Origin: Ulva prolifera
Taxonomy: Eukaryota > Chlorophyta > Ulvophyceae > Ulvales > Ulvaceae
Assembly: GCA_023078555.1 (NCBI GenBank)
Contig: CM041196.1
Span: 3,596,001-3,660,000, forward strand
DNA length: 64,000 nt
Reading direction: 5' to 3'
Within the stretch, counting starts at the first letter, position 1, and each line of letters begins with the position of its first letter. A program made the position numbers and the translations under genes. Shown in pieces: positions 12,607 to 24,308 of the stretch. The notes beneath the pieces are model-generated. The model searched no databases. It was not told the DNA's origin and saw nothing but the letters and a program-made list of their open reading frames with translations.

Positions 12607-14122
12607 CGTCGGGACCGGCGCCGTTGCCGCCGCCACGTCCACGGCCACGGCCACGGCTCGGCCTCTGCCGTTGCCTCCGCTGCGGCCACGCCCACGGCCT
12701 CTGCCGTTGCCGCCGCTGCGGCCCACCGTGGCCCACCGTCTCCCGCTGTTGTCGTCGCTGTCGCCGTTGCCCCCGCGTCGTTGCCTCCGCAGTTTGCCAG
12801 CTCTTGCGGCCAGCATTTCTGCCGGGGAGGCGTCCGCTGTCCACTGTTGCCATGGCTGCGGCCGGCACCATCGGGCGCGTCTTGCGCTGCGCACCGGGCC
12901 GCCCCCTGAGAGGGGCCGCTGAGTGCAACCCTGTGCGGAGCCAGCGGCAGCACCCTGTGCGGCACCGCTGGTTCGACCAGTGATCGCGTCAGCCTTGCGC
13001 TTCCTCGACCGCACCATTCGCGTCTTGGCGACAGCCGGCACGCCTGCGATTTCCGGTCCACTGCGTGCGAACTCCATGCGCGGCGGCCTGACACCCTGTG
13101 TCAGCTGTTTGGAGGACCCTGCGACGGCCACTGGTTGGGCGTCCAGGAATGGCAGCTCTGGCCGGCGTCCCTCTAGCCATGGGATCTGCACGCAGCACCC
13201 ACGGCCGTTTGTCCCCCCACACAACAGGGCCATCGGGCCAAGGTGCAGCTACCGGCTGTGTACGCGGGGCAAGAACAAGCACACCTCTGTTGTCTTGATG
13301 TCCGATCCCTGCCGTGTCGCTTGCAGCGGGCCATGGCCACCTGCCACTGCTCCGCCACGAATGGCTCGTTCATGGCTCCGAGCACGGCGCTCGGCAGGGC
13401 TGCAAGGACGGACATGTAACGCTGCTCGCACGTGGCGTGCGAGTCCTGCCATCGCGCCTTGCAGTTGCCGAGCAGGAGGAATGCCATGGAGACAGCCTTC
13501 GCGGTGCTCTTGTGCCACACATGGCCACAGCCATCCTTGAGGGCCTCCTTCGGCGCAAACACACGCGCACACGCCAGCACGTACAACATCACCAGGGTGC
13601 CGAGGGCGGGCTTCTCGAGCTGGTCCAGGTGTCTCAGCAGGGCGGCCGAGGCATCGTGGATCTCTGGGCGCCGTATGCCGGGGCACGGGCAAGTGCAGCC
13701 CGCCTCGCTGAAGCAGTGGCAGAGCAGCATCTCGCTGGAATCGCGCATGAGCTGCAGCCACCGGATATCGACACGTGCTTTGGTGCGGGCGACAGCGACG
13801 ACGTCGTCCTCGTGTCCGCATGCCACGACTCGATCGTTCCTCGCAGACGCGTGCAATGCCGATAGCGGGTGGTCGATTGTGGAGCGGCCGGCGTCGTCGT
13901 GACCGCTGCGGACTTCGGATTTTCCGCCCTTGAAGAACAATCCGATCGGTCCGAAGCCACGGACTGCGGCGTTGGGGGCGTCGATGACGGTGCGGTCGGC
14001 CGCGCACACGGTGACGTGCTCGAAGCGGACGCTGCCCGGGCCGTCGCGCGGGGCGACGGTGGGCAGCATCGACCATCCGACGATGTCGGGGACCTTTGTG
14101 ACGGTTTCGACCGCCCGAGCAG
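9770..14122 (-). pseudogene. Zinc/PIF1-like helicase gene copy 1, exons E3-E7, frameshifted
   Basis: Continues the gene whose first exons are at 16700-14313. E3 starts at 14122 after GTGCAG and reads open to about 13340, where an extra T and an extra G break it. E4 (about 13185-12270), E5 with the Walker A motif (near 11970-11995), E6 and E7 each carry several one-base insertions or deletions relative to 33273-28958; for example CCACGGCTCGG here against CCACGGCCTCGG in copy 2. Every compared difference favours the copy-2 reading frame. Treat as a broken or poorly resolved copy; see copy 2 for the protein. Confidence 0.6.
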
Positions 14123-14312
14123 CTGCACCCCACGAGCGCATATCACGCAAGACTGTGCATGCATGTAGGCGGGCATCCTGCCATGGTGTGCTGCCTGGTG
14201 CTTTCGAGGGGGATGTGTGCACGTGCATAGGCGGGCGATCACACTGCGTTCACATCACACTGTGTCACATCACACATGCATAGGGGTCCGATGGCACGGC
14301 GTCGGCGCGCAC

Positions 14313-14606
14313 CGTGGGAGCAGTGCCAGCCTTTGGGGCCGTTGCCCTCCAGGGCGTCCCGGACTGGCCCAGCGCCCACCCCTTTGAAACGAGAGCGTGG
14401 CTTGGCTCCTGCAGGGACCCCGGTGGCCATGTTGGTGCGGTAACGTTGCATGCACTCGTCCCGAGCCTCGCCCGGCAGCACATAGAAAGCCACACGCTTG
14501 CGGTGCGCAGCGATCAGGCGCTCGTCATCTGCCCATCCCTGGATTGGGATGATCCCAATGTGAGCGAAGTCCAAGACGCCGTCCGTCAGGAGCGCATCGA
14601 CCACCC
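14313..14606 (-). CDS. Zinc/helicase gene copy 1, exon E2
   Basis: A 294-nt exon between a TGCAG acceptor (14606) and donor CACG|GTGCGC (14313), phase 1 at both ends. It encodes GVVDALLTDGVLDFAHI and ends near WHCSHG. The plus-strand giant gene has an exon of exactly the same length and phases at 62856-63149 (GVVDALLPDGTVDFGHI ... WHCRHG). Identical to 33464-33757. Fold unknown. Confidence 0.7.
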
Positions 14607-14737
14607 CTGCATGGCATCGTGCTGGTACAGACAGTGTGCACCTCGTGAGAAAGCAGAAAATGCGACGGCTCAAAATCGCCCAGAGCTGTCTCCGTCACAC
14701 GATCCCAGGTGATGATTACCTGCGGCGGGGGGCACAC

Positions 14738-16700
14738 CTTGGCCGTTCAAAAGCGCCCCGGGCACGAGCAGGAGCGGAATGAGGTCGATCGGGGCTGCGT
14801 ATCGCATCGTCGTCACGACGCATGTGAAGCAGTGACCGCCGTGGCCGTCCGCTGCACAGAGGAGCTTCACACAGTCCGGGGTGCTGCAGACTTGGTCGGC
14901 GTCTGGCACTGGCGGCGCTGGCGCGATCGGCCTCGAGCCGCCCACGCGGAAGCAGAGGTCTGCCTCCGGCTCGGGGGCGCGGTGGCCGCCGGGGTCATCA
15001 GGGTCGGTGTCCGTGTCCCCGAAGCAGACGACGTTCAGCGGCGCCGCCGCGTCGCCGGGCGAGTCCGCTGCGGGGCTGCCCCCCTGTGCCTGCGCGGCGT
15101 GCGGTGGCTCGATGGCCGTGGTGTCCTCCACCATGGCACAATCGGCGTCGGCGTTGGCTGCGTGGCTGCATCCAGCCGCGGCACTCGGCCCCACCGTTGT
15201 GGCCGCGTAGCAGGCCCTGCACACCCCTGCACCCCGGGCCTCGAGGGGCTTCTCGCACTGGCAGCCCGGGCATGTCCACACCATGCCCGCGTGGTCTGTG
15301 CTGACTGCAACGGTGCCGATGTGAGCCGGACAGACGCGCTGCCCGGGCGCGCATTCGGCGCTGCAGCGCTGCCCCCCAAGTGGCTGGTGGCCACAGCCGG
15401 CGGTGTCTGCCCGGTGCAGCAGCCCCACCCCCATGAGCTCTGCAACCTCGCGGCATTGCTCCAGAGTCGGCGATCCCGCATCTTCGGGCCACGCCACCCC
15501 CGCAAATACCCTGTTGACATAGCCAGCCTTCTTTCGACGGGCGTCGCCACGACACACATCGACGAGGTTGCACTTGTCGCCACAGGCACCCGATGCCCGG
15601 AAGTCGAACGCGTTTTTCATTCGCTGGCAGCGCTTGCAGTACCGCTGTTGGGCACACTCCCCTACAGCAACCTCCTCGTGCACGACGACACCGGCGTGCG
15701 ATTTGCACACAAACTTGCCCGTGGCATCCTCGCCGCAGCCGTACACTCGGCACGTATGTGTCGCTTTGCCCTCCCCGCGCACACGATTCTCGCCTCCTGC
15801 CTTGCCATCCGCCGATGCTGTGGTGGTGTCGGGGGCGGGAGCGGCGGACGGGGCTGCGGCGGGGGCGTTGGTGAAAAGGGCGGCATCGCTGCTCATCCAC
15901 AGGAGGCCTCCGCTGCGCGCCTCGCCGGCTTCGGCAAGCGTAATCATGTCTCCACGGCTCTTCTTCTGGCGGGGTATGTCTTCGATGACAGTTCCCGGTG
16001 CAGGGGTCTTTGTGCGCTTGGACGCGGCAACAGGCAGCCCCTTGGTCTTCGCTCGCCTCGCCGCGAGGTCCTCTTGCTGGATCACGTAGCACTTAGGGCA
16101 ACGAGTGCGGCGCTTGTTGTCGGGTTTCAGCGGGGACCAGGGCTCCGCCGCTCGCCAGCCCGTGCAACCATCGCACCAGGATTCAGGCTCGCACTCCGTC
16201 GGGCGCATGGCCCACACAATCGTGCCGGATCGGTGAAATTCGCACACCCCCGAGGGGTGGGGCTTCTTTAGCTTCGACTTGCAGCCTTCGACGCGGCACC
16301 GGGTGGTGTTGCGTACGGGGCCGACCCTGCGGCTGCCCTCGGGCAGCCACGGCACCTCCGTGCCCTGGGGCAGCTGCGCCACGACCCTCACATATGAGCC
16401 CGGGGGCGGCAGTGGGACCATGCCGAGCACGTCCGCTGTCGCATCCGCCACACACGCGTCGCTGCTTGCCTTGGTCTCACGAGCCCGCTGGAGGCACATG
16501 GTGCACTGTCTCCCGGGCAGGGTCACGTAGTCCGTGGTGACGAATGCATCGCACGTGCTGCACACGCAACAGGCTCGCCCCTTGGTGTCTGACACCAGCT
16601 CCTGCACATCGTCGGCGTCATGGATCAACTGGACGTGGCATATGATGGAAGTAACAGTCTTGCGGAAGACACGGCCATCGCAGCAGTGTTGCAACCTCAT
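14738..16700 (-). CDS. Zinc/helicase gene copy 1, exon E1 (repeated double-zinc modules)
   Basis: Open frame of about 650 codons ending at donor GGCCAAG|GTGTGC (14738, phase 1). A TGCAG acceptor at 16602 aligns exactly with the acceptor of the homologous exon at 60106, so residues before 16601 may be intron, or a new start if upstream exons are lost. It contains a repeated module: C-x4-C, then G-x-C-x2-H, then C-x2-C-x(W/F)-...-C-x2-C, about three full copies plus half modules at both ends. That looks like tandem zinc-binding units for nucleic acid or protein contact. It differs from 33889-35851 by only a few substitutions and no indels. Confidence 0.75.
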
Positions 16701-16739
16701 GGGTCACAAGCAGGGCTGCTGGTCACAATGCACACAGGG

Positions 16740-16940
16740 ACATAGTGCTGCTGAATTAGGAATCAGCACGGATTAAACCAGAGCAACACACAACCACTGC
16801 AACACCATCCACTATTGCATTCTGCACAGAACAACAGAGCGACACAGAGCATCACACATGCAGTGCAACAGCATCAACTGTTGCATTCTGGACAGGTCGC
16901 CAGAGCAGCACACATCTAGCGCAACAGCATCAACTAACAC
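16740..16940. repeat. Dispersed GCAACAG repeat
   Basis: Repeats of GCAACAG-catcaa-CTGTTGC hairpins with CAGAGC(A/G)ACA spacers. The same family recurs at 35890-36090, 40900-41410, 42290-42410 and 47395-47620, and inverted at 50720-50830. Confidence 0.6.
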
Positions 16941-17287
16941 GGAGTCGCAGAGGCAGGAGTGACCCCCAAGCCACCGACACAACCCCCAAAGCCACAGCCG
17001 TGCATCGGGAGAGGCAGATGCGGTGCCACGACAGTGCATCGTATATAGCCGGAACGGGCGGCCGACGTACATGGTTGATAATGATGAGCTCTGTGTAGGA
17101 GATCATTCGAGCCTTTGCGGCTGCACGTAGTGACGCCCACGCACGTCACCACACAACCAATGCGACACACACTCTGGCACACACTAATAGACGGTGACTT
17201 GTCTGGGCTGTCATTGTCTAGTAAGTCCGTGCATGTGTAGTCTGTTTATTAGTACAGCTGCCCGCACAGCCCGACCGCACTGCACCG

Positions 17288-17420
17288 AGGCCCCAGCTGT
17301 AGCAGCTCGCAGCTGGGGTACAAGGCCACGTCAGGTCGAGTTCTCAGCTGCAGCAGATCGCAGCTGAGGGCGAAGAGCTGCGGCGTAGCTGCGGCAGCGA
17401 CGCTGCATCCCGTGCGGTAT
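17288..17420. repeat. Two tandem CAGCTG hairpins
   Basis: CCCCAGCTG-10 nt-CAGCTGGGG is followed by CTCAGCTG...CAGCTGAG and further AGCTGCGGC repeats, between the zinc/helicase gene and the MITE. Duplicated near 36440-36570. Function not evident. Confidence 0.45.
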
Positions 17421-17579
17421 GATACGCCTTTTCCTCGTGGACCAGTCGACCCACGGTAGATAAAGCATCCGGTATCTCTGATTAATATTTTTATTACTCA
17501 TCTTTATTGTTGAAGTCAATGTACTCGCGGATGGCGGTCGGGCTGTGCGAAGCATGTCGTATAATGGCTGCCTCACGGG

Positions 17580-18021
17580 CAGAGTTGCATTAATACGCGT
17601 ATCTTTCGATTTCGGTACGTTTAATACGCGTATTTTATTCCAACGTACTTTATCAGCGTATAGTACGCGCGTACGTTTCGGACTTGCGCGTTTTGAGAGA
17701 GCTCGAGCCTTGAGCTCTGCACTGTGGTGCACCTCTAGCCACAAGGCCAAAGAAGGTTTTAACATCCCTTGCATTGCGTGATGAACCTGAGCAACCTGAT
17801 AAACTACTTGACTGTGAGTATATTGTACTGTTCTCTGCAATAGTGTGCCTGAGCATAGATGACAGTGACCGTTGCACTACCAAGCCGGCCAAGCTTGAGG
17901 CGCCAAGCCAGTGATGTAGCCTATACAGCGTACTTTTCAACCCCCCAAGATTGGAGCCAACGTACCATACGCGTATTTCTGCTTAGCGTACTTTATCACG
18001 AAACGTACTAATGCAACTTTG
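17580..18021. mobile_element. hAT-type MITE, copy 1 (442 bp)
   Basis: Terminal inverted repeats CAGAGTTGCATTAATACG (left) and, reverse-complemented, CAAAGTTGCATTAGTACG (right), flanked by a perfect 8-bp duplication CTCACGGG at 17572-17579 and 18022-18029. CA-starting TIRs and 8-bp target duplications are the hAT signature. No transposase is encoded. Internal GTACGTTT/AAACGTAC motifs repeat near both ends. It lacks 22 internal bases present in the 36731 copy. Confidence 0.85.
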
Positions 18022-18110
18022 CTCACGGGTCCTCGCGAACCACGCCTCCCCGTGAACACACCAGCTGATGCAGTCAAGTAGCGTAAGATGTTGGCCGTCG
18101 GTAGGCCGAT

Positions 18111-18368
18111 AGGCGAGAAATCGACTATGACAGCTCCTGAAGTTAATGCCCCCACCCCCACACACATGGCGAGTACTGTAATCAGCACTCGACAGACCCG
18201 CGATCCGTCGAGCGAGCGCGCCGTGGCGCCGAGTCGAGCGCTACACACCCCCGTGTCCTGTGGCTCCACTGTTCACAGGCGAGAAATCGACTATCACAGC
18301 TCCTGAAATTAATGCCCCCACCCCCACACACATGGCGAGTACTGTAATCCGCACTCGACAGATCCGCG
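18111..18368. repeat. Collapsed 166-bp satellite (about 1.6 units)
   Basis: The first unit matches the first unit of the copy-2 array (37284). The partial second unit matches the last unit of that array up to GATCCGCGAT. The array therefore looks like a first-unit/last-unit recombination product, or an assembly collapse. Confidence 0.75.
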
Positions 18369-18417
18369 ATGTTCGAGGGTCGAGGGGAATGTGGAGGATC
18401 ACCTAACCCTTTTTTAG

Positions 18418-18600
18418 GGCCCCGGACCGCCGACCTTGGGGGATTTTTTTGGGATGGCGGGAGGCAGGGATTTTTTGGGATGGCGGGGAGGCAGGGGGGG
18501 GGGGGATTTTTTGGGTGGCGTGGAGGCAGGGGGGGGTTTTTTTTCAGGGGGGGGGGATTTTTTGAGGCGGGGAGGCAGGCCGGCGGGGGGATTTTTTTAA
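18418..18600. repeat. G-run/T-run tandem repeat
   Basis: About five imperfect 30-40 bp units of the form GGGGGATTTTTTGGGATGGCGGGGAGGCAGG, with G-runs up to 12. Strong G-quadruplex potential on the plus strand, lying downstream of the gene B (copy 2) stop. Homopolymer lengths are probably unreliable. Confidence 0.6.
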
Positions 18601-18873
18601 TGCAGACACAAAGCCACAACCGCAGCAATTGAATGGGGTTTGAGGTTTTTTGGTCGCGGGGGAGGATGTTCTCGGCCGGCGGGGGGAGGAGAGAGGGTTT
18701 TTTTCAAATGCCGGCATTGCAATGTACACACGAAACAATGTATCTGTGTCAGTGTCAAGCCGTTAGAAACGGACACAGCCACAACCGTGCAGACACCGGA
18801 CACAGACACAACTGTGTTGTAACACTGTCACAAGCAGACGCAGACGCAAAAGGCAACAGAGGCAAAAACGTCA

Positions 18874-21064
18874 TTATAAACTACTCTCCACCCTTTGTCT
18901 AGTAGACCTACGTGGTTTATCTTGGGTGAAAAACCCATACTTGCTCGGCATTGCTTGCACATCCTCATCGGCCTCAACTGCCTTGTTGCACACTGTCACA
19001 GCACGCTTGGCAGCATAGAACGCCATGCCAAGTCTCACAGCTGTTCCATCGGCAAAATGGGCTCCACCTGTGGTCCCATGACGGACGACCCCTCCGCGAA
19101 GCCAAACCACACAGCCACTCACAATACGAATCCGTACCCCGAGCTGGCTAATCCAGAAAAACTGCCCATGGACACTCGGAATAGTACCTCGGAGGATAGA
19201 ATCAAGCCATGTGATGAAGCCCCCTAGGTCGCTGTCATTGCTGTCGAGATGTTGTAGAACACACTTGATGGCCGATTCTTGATTCAAGATGGTGAGCGCT
19301 CGGGTGGGGTACTCGATCGGCGCAATGAGATTGTGCTCTTTCTTTTCCCACGCAAACGCCCTCGCAGTTGCCTCCGCCACCTTGCGATTGGCTCGCACAG
19401 CGCCTCTGAGCCACCCAGCGCCCGACCCCTTGCAAGAGTCCGCGCCCATCGCCCAGACACTATTCTGCACACGCCACACCCATTGTGAGCTACAATCCGA
19501 ACACCGGATCTTATCACTCAGTGCAACGACCTAACACGAAGCACAATGCATCAATCGATGGAGAATCGAAGGAATGCAGGGGCGCGCTCACAGTGAATTT
19601 GTCATCATACCAATACCACACGACCGTATATGCAAACATGCACTGTAGGACCTCATGCAAGCGAGCGTCACCTAGAGCAAGCCTACAACCACCGCATTTT
19701 GGGAGCCAGCGTGATCGAGGTTGTAAATAGACGCCTTGCCCCTCTTGTCGCCCCCCGCAGTCGCACACAACCCTCCGGTCGCCATTGGGGCCTTGCCACG
19801 TTTACTCCCACGTGTCTTGGCAGTGGAAGACCGTTTCTTGCGCGGCTTTTGAGGTGCCTTTTTGGCCTTTCTAGGACCATGCTTGCGGAGCTTGAGGATT
19901 TCGGCTTCTACCTAGACACATGGTCTACTCTAACATACCCTGGATACCACGTTCACAATCCTGCAAAGAAAAGCGTCACATCCAACGTACCCGCTTTTCA
20001 CAATCACACAGCGACCGTATTGGCTACGGATTGCCTGCGCCAAAAGACCATGTATCTCACACAAAATCTACCAAAACTACCTTCAACTCGGCTATCAACG
20101 AACGCATGTAAAAAAAACACACACGATAGACAACTCCACAAACCCCACCGTTCATGTCACTTCAACCACGCTCGCGATTCAAAGTCCACACGACAGGAGA
20201 CCAATGATGATAGAGGGGTCACACCATTTTGTTGATGTACGGTGGCGGTCCCTGGCACATACTCACCACTGCCATGAGGTCTTCAAACCTGGGTTGTGGC
20301 ACGGGCCGCATGAAATATGTCGTTTTGTGGTCTATGGGAAGCTCCCAGGCATCGTGGCAGTCTTCGACAGCGCTACCATCCTTCGTCATCGCTTCGGCAG
20401 GGACGCCGTCCACCATGACAATGTTGATATCCTTGTGTGCCAAAGGCTCATGCACGTCCTCCCATCCATCTTTCATCTGCTGCAGCTCATTGACAACAGA
20501 AGCAAACAGTGGGCTACTAGGGAGCACATGGTAGTGCACACACGCATCATGATGATGTGCTGATACGTAGGACCTCGCTAGGTCGAGGCCGCGACTGGTT
20601 GATATATACAGGTTGCAGTCATTTCTGGTGGCCTGTGCTCGCCACCCAACACGGTGCACCTCGCCACCCCCAATGGCAACGATGTCCAGTGCATCCGCAC
20701 ATAGCATAGGATCTGCCACGCATGGCTGTGATAGAGGACGCGGGACATGGGACGTGACTTCAGTGAAGAACTTGGCAAAGCTCTTGGCGAACTTTTGCCT
20801 ATCAGTGCCAGTGCACAGGAATAGACTTGTGTCGTCGTGCTGGTCAAGGAGACGCTCCCTCCCGAGTTTGGTGGGCACAACCCACGCCTTCATCCATGGG
20901 AACCACACTTCAAAAATGTCGTCATGGATGCTCTGATCCACCCATCTCACCCCCGCTCCGGGTTTGCAGTTGCGGCTGCAGTGACCCATGCAGTACACAT
21001 GCACTATTTCGTCCAATTTCTTCCTCCCCCTCTTGGGTCTAGGCATGGTGATCCTATAACGCAT
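18874..21064 (-). CDS. Gene B, copy 2 (three exons, unknown function)
   Basis: Exon 1 21064-20267, exon 2 19911-19672, exon 3 19464-18874, all joined in phase 0 and giving about 540 codons if the exon-2 terminal TAG is bypassed. Exon 1 has a YCMGHC cluster and VPTKLGRERL. Exon 2 is Lys/Arg-rich. Exon 3 contains GQFFWISQLGVRI, RHGTTGGAHFADG and LGMAFYAAKRAV, all conserved in the 42.5-44.3 kb paralogue, and ends in basic RRSTRQRV. With the TAG used, the product would stop after exon 2; a phase-0 donor AATGCG|GTGGTT 15 nt upstream would avoid it. No recognisable family. It lies upstream, in the same orientation, of a zinc/helicase gene, separated by satellite and MITE, an arrangement seen twice in the window. 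Confidence 0.65.
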
Positions 21065-21193
21065 TTACAGGTGAAAAGATGTCATGGACATGTTGTATCG
21101 AAAGGACGAATCGATTTGTGCATTTGCTGACCCAGACCACGGCCTGTTCGGTGGTGGCGCATCCCGAGAGCAAATTCTTACAGTACATCCGCC

Positions 21194-21286
21194 GCACAAA
21201 AATTCAAAATTTTTGGCCACGGCCATCGCAATATTAGGACATAGTACGTCGCGATGTCGCAGGCCAAAAATTTTGAATTTTTGTGC
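21194..21286. repeat. Perfect 25-bp inverted repeat, copy 2
   Basis: Same hairpin as at 1997-2089, again about 130 bp before the gene B start. Confidence 0.75.
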
Positions 21287-23171
21287 ACTTCGAGCAAGCC
21301 CTCGTAGAGGACAGCCACCTGATTGCACACCCGCACACACGACAACCCCGACAGTTCCGATCAGGTGAACACACCGCTCCAGTACGAAACAAACAAGTGC
21401 GAATCATCTGAAGGCGCTCGTTCGTTTGGACTACTACATGCGACGCCGATCGAAACCAATGAACTGTGCTGCTCGCCGAACAGGCAACCGCACAGACGAG
21501 CACACCACCGCAGTCCGATGCGCGAGAGCACCGAGTATGAGAGCCGATGCAAACAAAATCGGCAAAGTGGCGACGAAGCTGCATACCTCTGAGTAGCGGT
21601 TTCGTTAAACGACCAGGAGACAGAACCAGTGCTAGAGCCAGCTACAGCGCTGTGACCAATGCTGTCGAACTTCCGTGGAAGAGGCTACAGTACTACCACA
21701 GACAGGACGCTATGCCTCGTTGTCCGTAGGTTGTTTCATGTGTACATGGGTCCAGGTCATCGACGGGACCCGTGCGCTGAAAGGCTAAGGTGGCGACGGG
21801 TGCAGCCGAACTGGACAGCGACATGGCGCGGGCGGAACGTGCACCCGTCAAGACAACAGACACTCAGGCCGAGCTGCTGTTGCCTGTCTGTGCTTTGCAA
21901 AAAAGAGGGTGCATTCTGCATCGCTTCGGTCGTTCTCCAAGCATTCCCTGCCCGCGACTCGCCCAGGCGGCTGCCTGAAGAGCTATAGGTCGCAGCCGGA
22001 ACAATAGAACTTGCAAGTCATTCCTATGCTGAGGTCGTCGCGCTGGACGTCGCTTGTGACAATTGTCCGAGAGCTGACAAACAAGGAGCACTGACACCGA
22101 AGCATCCGCTGCAAGGATGCGCCAGGACGACGCCCCCACGAGGCGCACCATTGCCAAATACCAGTTCTTTGATACAGCAGGTACTTGCATGCCTCGGCTG
22201 CCGCGGCATCCGCATGGTTGGGCCCTCTGCAAGGCAGCTGCTGGTCCGGGCGCAGACACTGGTCATCAGCTTCAGCTGCATCTCCTTGCTTGTGATTCAT
22301 TGCTAAATTCTGCTCATGGAACTGTGCAGATTTACTCCAATTTTAAGTGGGAATCTGTCAAATGAAGTTGATGTATCTCCAGCATTGCTGGAAGGAACGA
22401 CATTTGCTGCTCTGAAAACTTCCAGAGTTGTGTGTCCAGTTGTGCTGCCATTTGTGAGCAGTGTCCATTACCGTTCTTGGATCGAACCTGACAATGCTCC
22501 AGCCACTGCCTGAGCCATTTGTCACACAGGCTCCACAGGTTGTGTGCCTTCTGTTCTTCCAATGTGTTCGTTATGACTCGGGCCAGAACAGCCCACGGCT
22601 GAAGCCAGAACAACCCAGTGGAGTCAACCCAATCGAGAGTTCATGACGCTTGCATCCACAGTACATGTGCACAGCATCTACAACACCATGGCCACCGCAG
22701 TGGTGTGGCGCGTCGATGTGGCAACCTACCAGCCGTGGAACCGGCTGCAGCGTGGCGTTGCACACCCCCACCGCCCCACCCAAGCCAGCAACACCGCTGC
22801 GACACCGCTGTTGCCTCTTGAATGCCCCGAACACATGACATTGTGGTTATGAGTGTTGTTAATTATTGATTTGGTGCTGGCAGTGGCGGCGATGCAACTG
22901 TGCAGTTCACCGTGCACTGTGTTCTGCCCCAGATATTACACTATTCTATTAATATAACATATAGCAGTATTGGCTGTTCCCGTGCACCTCTTGGTGCTCA
23001 ATCACATCGGGCTGCCACAGCTGCGGGCAGTTGCAATTGCACAAGCGTGTAGAAAGCTCATTCACGCAATGCGCAAGCAGTCCCGCGTCACAATGATGAT
23101 GTGACAGTACAACAACTTATTGGGCACGAAACAAACGCATTCACTGTACCCCCACCTCCGCAAAGGCGCAG
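21287..23171. other. No convincing gene
   Basis: Counterpart of 2090-3975; nothing supported beyond short chance frames. Confidence 0.5.
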
Positions 23172-24308
23172 ATGCGAGCAGAGCTGAAGGCTGCGGAGTT
23201 GCGCCGTCTCGGTCGCGAGCAGGAGGCGGCTGCAGTGCAGGCTGCACCGGTCGTGTTGGCTGGCACGTTCAAGGCGAGCGAAGCCTGTGTGTTCCGGTGT
23301 GCCCCCAACGCCCGGTGCCGGCTGCCCGCCTGTGAGCAAGCATGCATGTGTATCAAGCCGTATCCTTCCCGGCATCGCCTGTGGCCTGTGCAACGGACCT
23401 GAGGGAGGGCATGTGGGTGCAGGCACGAGGATGAGGTGGGGCAGCAGATGGTACAGCGGCTGGAGGGGTTCGTGTACAGCAGCTGGGACGAGGCCCGCCT
23501 GCAGGTGGGGGAGCAGTATCTGCTGACCTCGGGGCTGGGCCCGAACTACCCGAGGGGGTCCGTGTGCGCCGTCGCGTGCTTCGAGCGTGCGCCGTGCGCA
23601 AAGGTCGTGCGTGACGCGGTAGCATCCTTCGAGGTGTTCACGAAGGATGCACATGCACGCGGCCTCGCCTGGGACGGGGTACATTACAGTGTCGGCGGCG
23701 TTGCCGGCCCCCCCGGCGAGCAACAGCAAATGCTCGATGTGGTGCGGCGGGTGGCGCAGCGGTTTGTCGAAGAGCATGGTGACGGCGGCTACATCACAGT
23801 GCCGAGGTGCCGCATCGCCATGGCGTCCGGGTCCGCGGGCACACGGCAGGTGCTGCCCGTCGTGGAGGCCATTGTGTCCGAGGAGGGCGCGCTGGTTGCG
23901 TGCCGGATGCAGATGCCGCTGGTGCCGTCGGTCGTGCGCATGGCCAACTCCATGCTCAGCGCGACCGTGGTCGACCAGCGGCTCGTGGTGTACTGCCCTA
24001 GTGTGGGAAACGTGCACATGTCAGCGGAGGCGCATGCGGCGCCTCTGCTGGTCGCTCTGACCCGTGTGCAGTCCATCGCGCGAATAGCCCTGGCGAAGGA
24101 CTCGGACTGGCACGACGAGGTGTTCAGTGCGCGGGGTCCTTTCGAGAGCCTGACTGCGGACGTGCAGCAGTGGGCGCAGGGGCTGCGGTACTGCCGGCTG
24201 TACCACTGCCAGTCGCTCGGTTATGATGGCGGGCGTGCGCAGCCTCGTGGATCTCATGACCACGATGCAGAGCATGTGATGCAGCTGAATTTCGGCTACT
24301 TCTATTGA
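23172..24308 (+). CDS. Orphan PIF1-like helicase C-terminal gene, copy 2 (two exons)
   Basis: Exon 1 (23172-23296) ends TTCCG|GTGTGC; exon 2 (23423-24308) follows GTGCAG; both are phase 2. The join gives ASEACVFR-HEDEVGQQMV, aligning with ASEAYIFH-VGDEQGQATV of the minus-strand helicase gene at the same intron position and phase. Exon 2 has the motif-IV-like region (LQVGEQYLLTSGLG ... SVCAVAC) and LLVALTRVQSIARIAL, matching PIF1/RecD-type motif VI, with its Arg. Motifs I-III are absent: homology begins inside exon E6, so this is a 5'-truncated relative of the neighbouring gene, inverted relative to it. It may be a non-catalytic protein or a pseudogene with a preserved frame. Confidence 0.65.

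Noticed and set aside
11635..13233. 532-codon minus-strand open frame in copy 1
   Set aside because: It crosses two introns and out-of-frame stretches and is open only because of indels and GC-rich low complexity; copy 2 shows the real exon frames.
14709..16271. 520-codon plus-strand open frame
   Set aside because: Antisense shadow of the zinc-module exon E1; no splice or homology support, and it reappears only because the region is duplicated.
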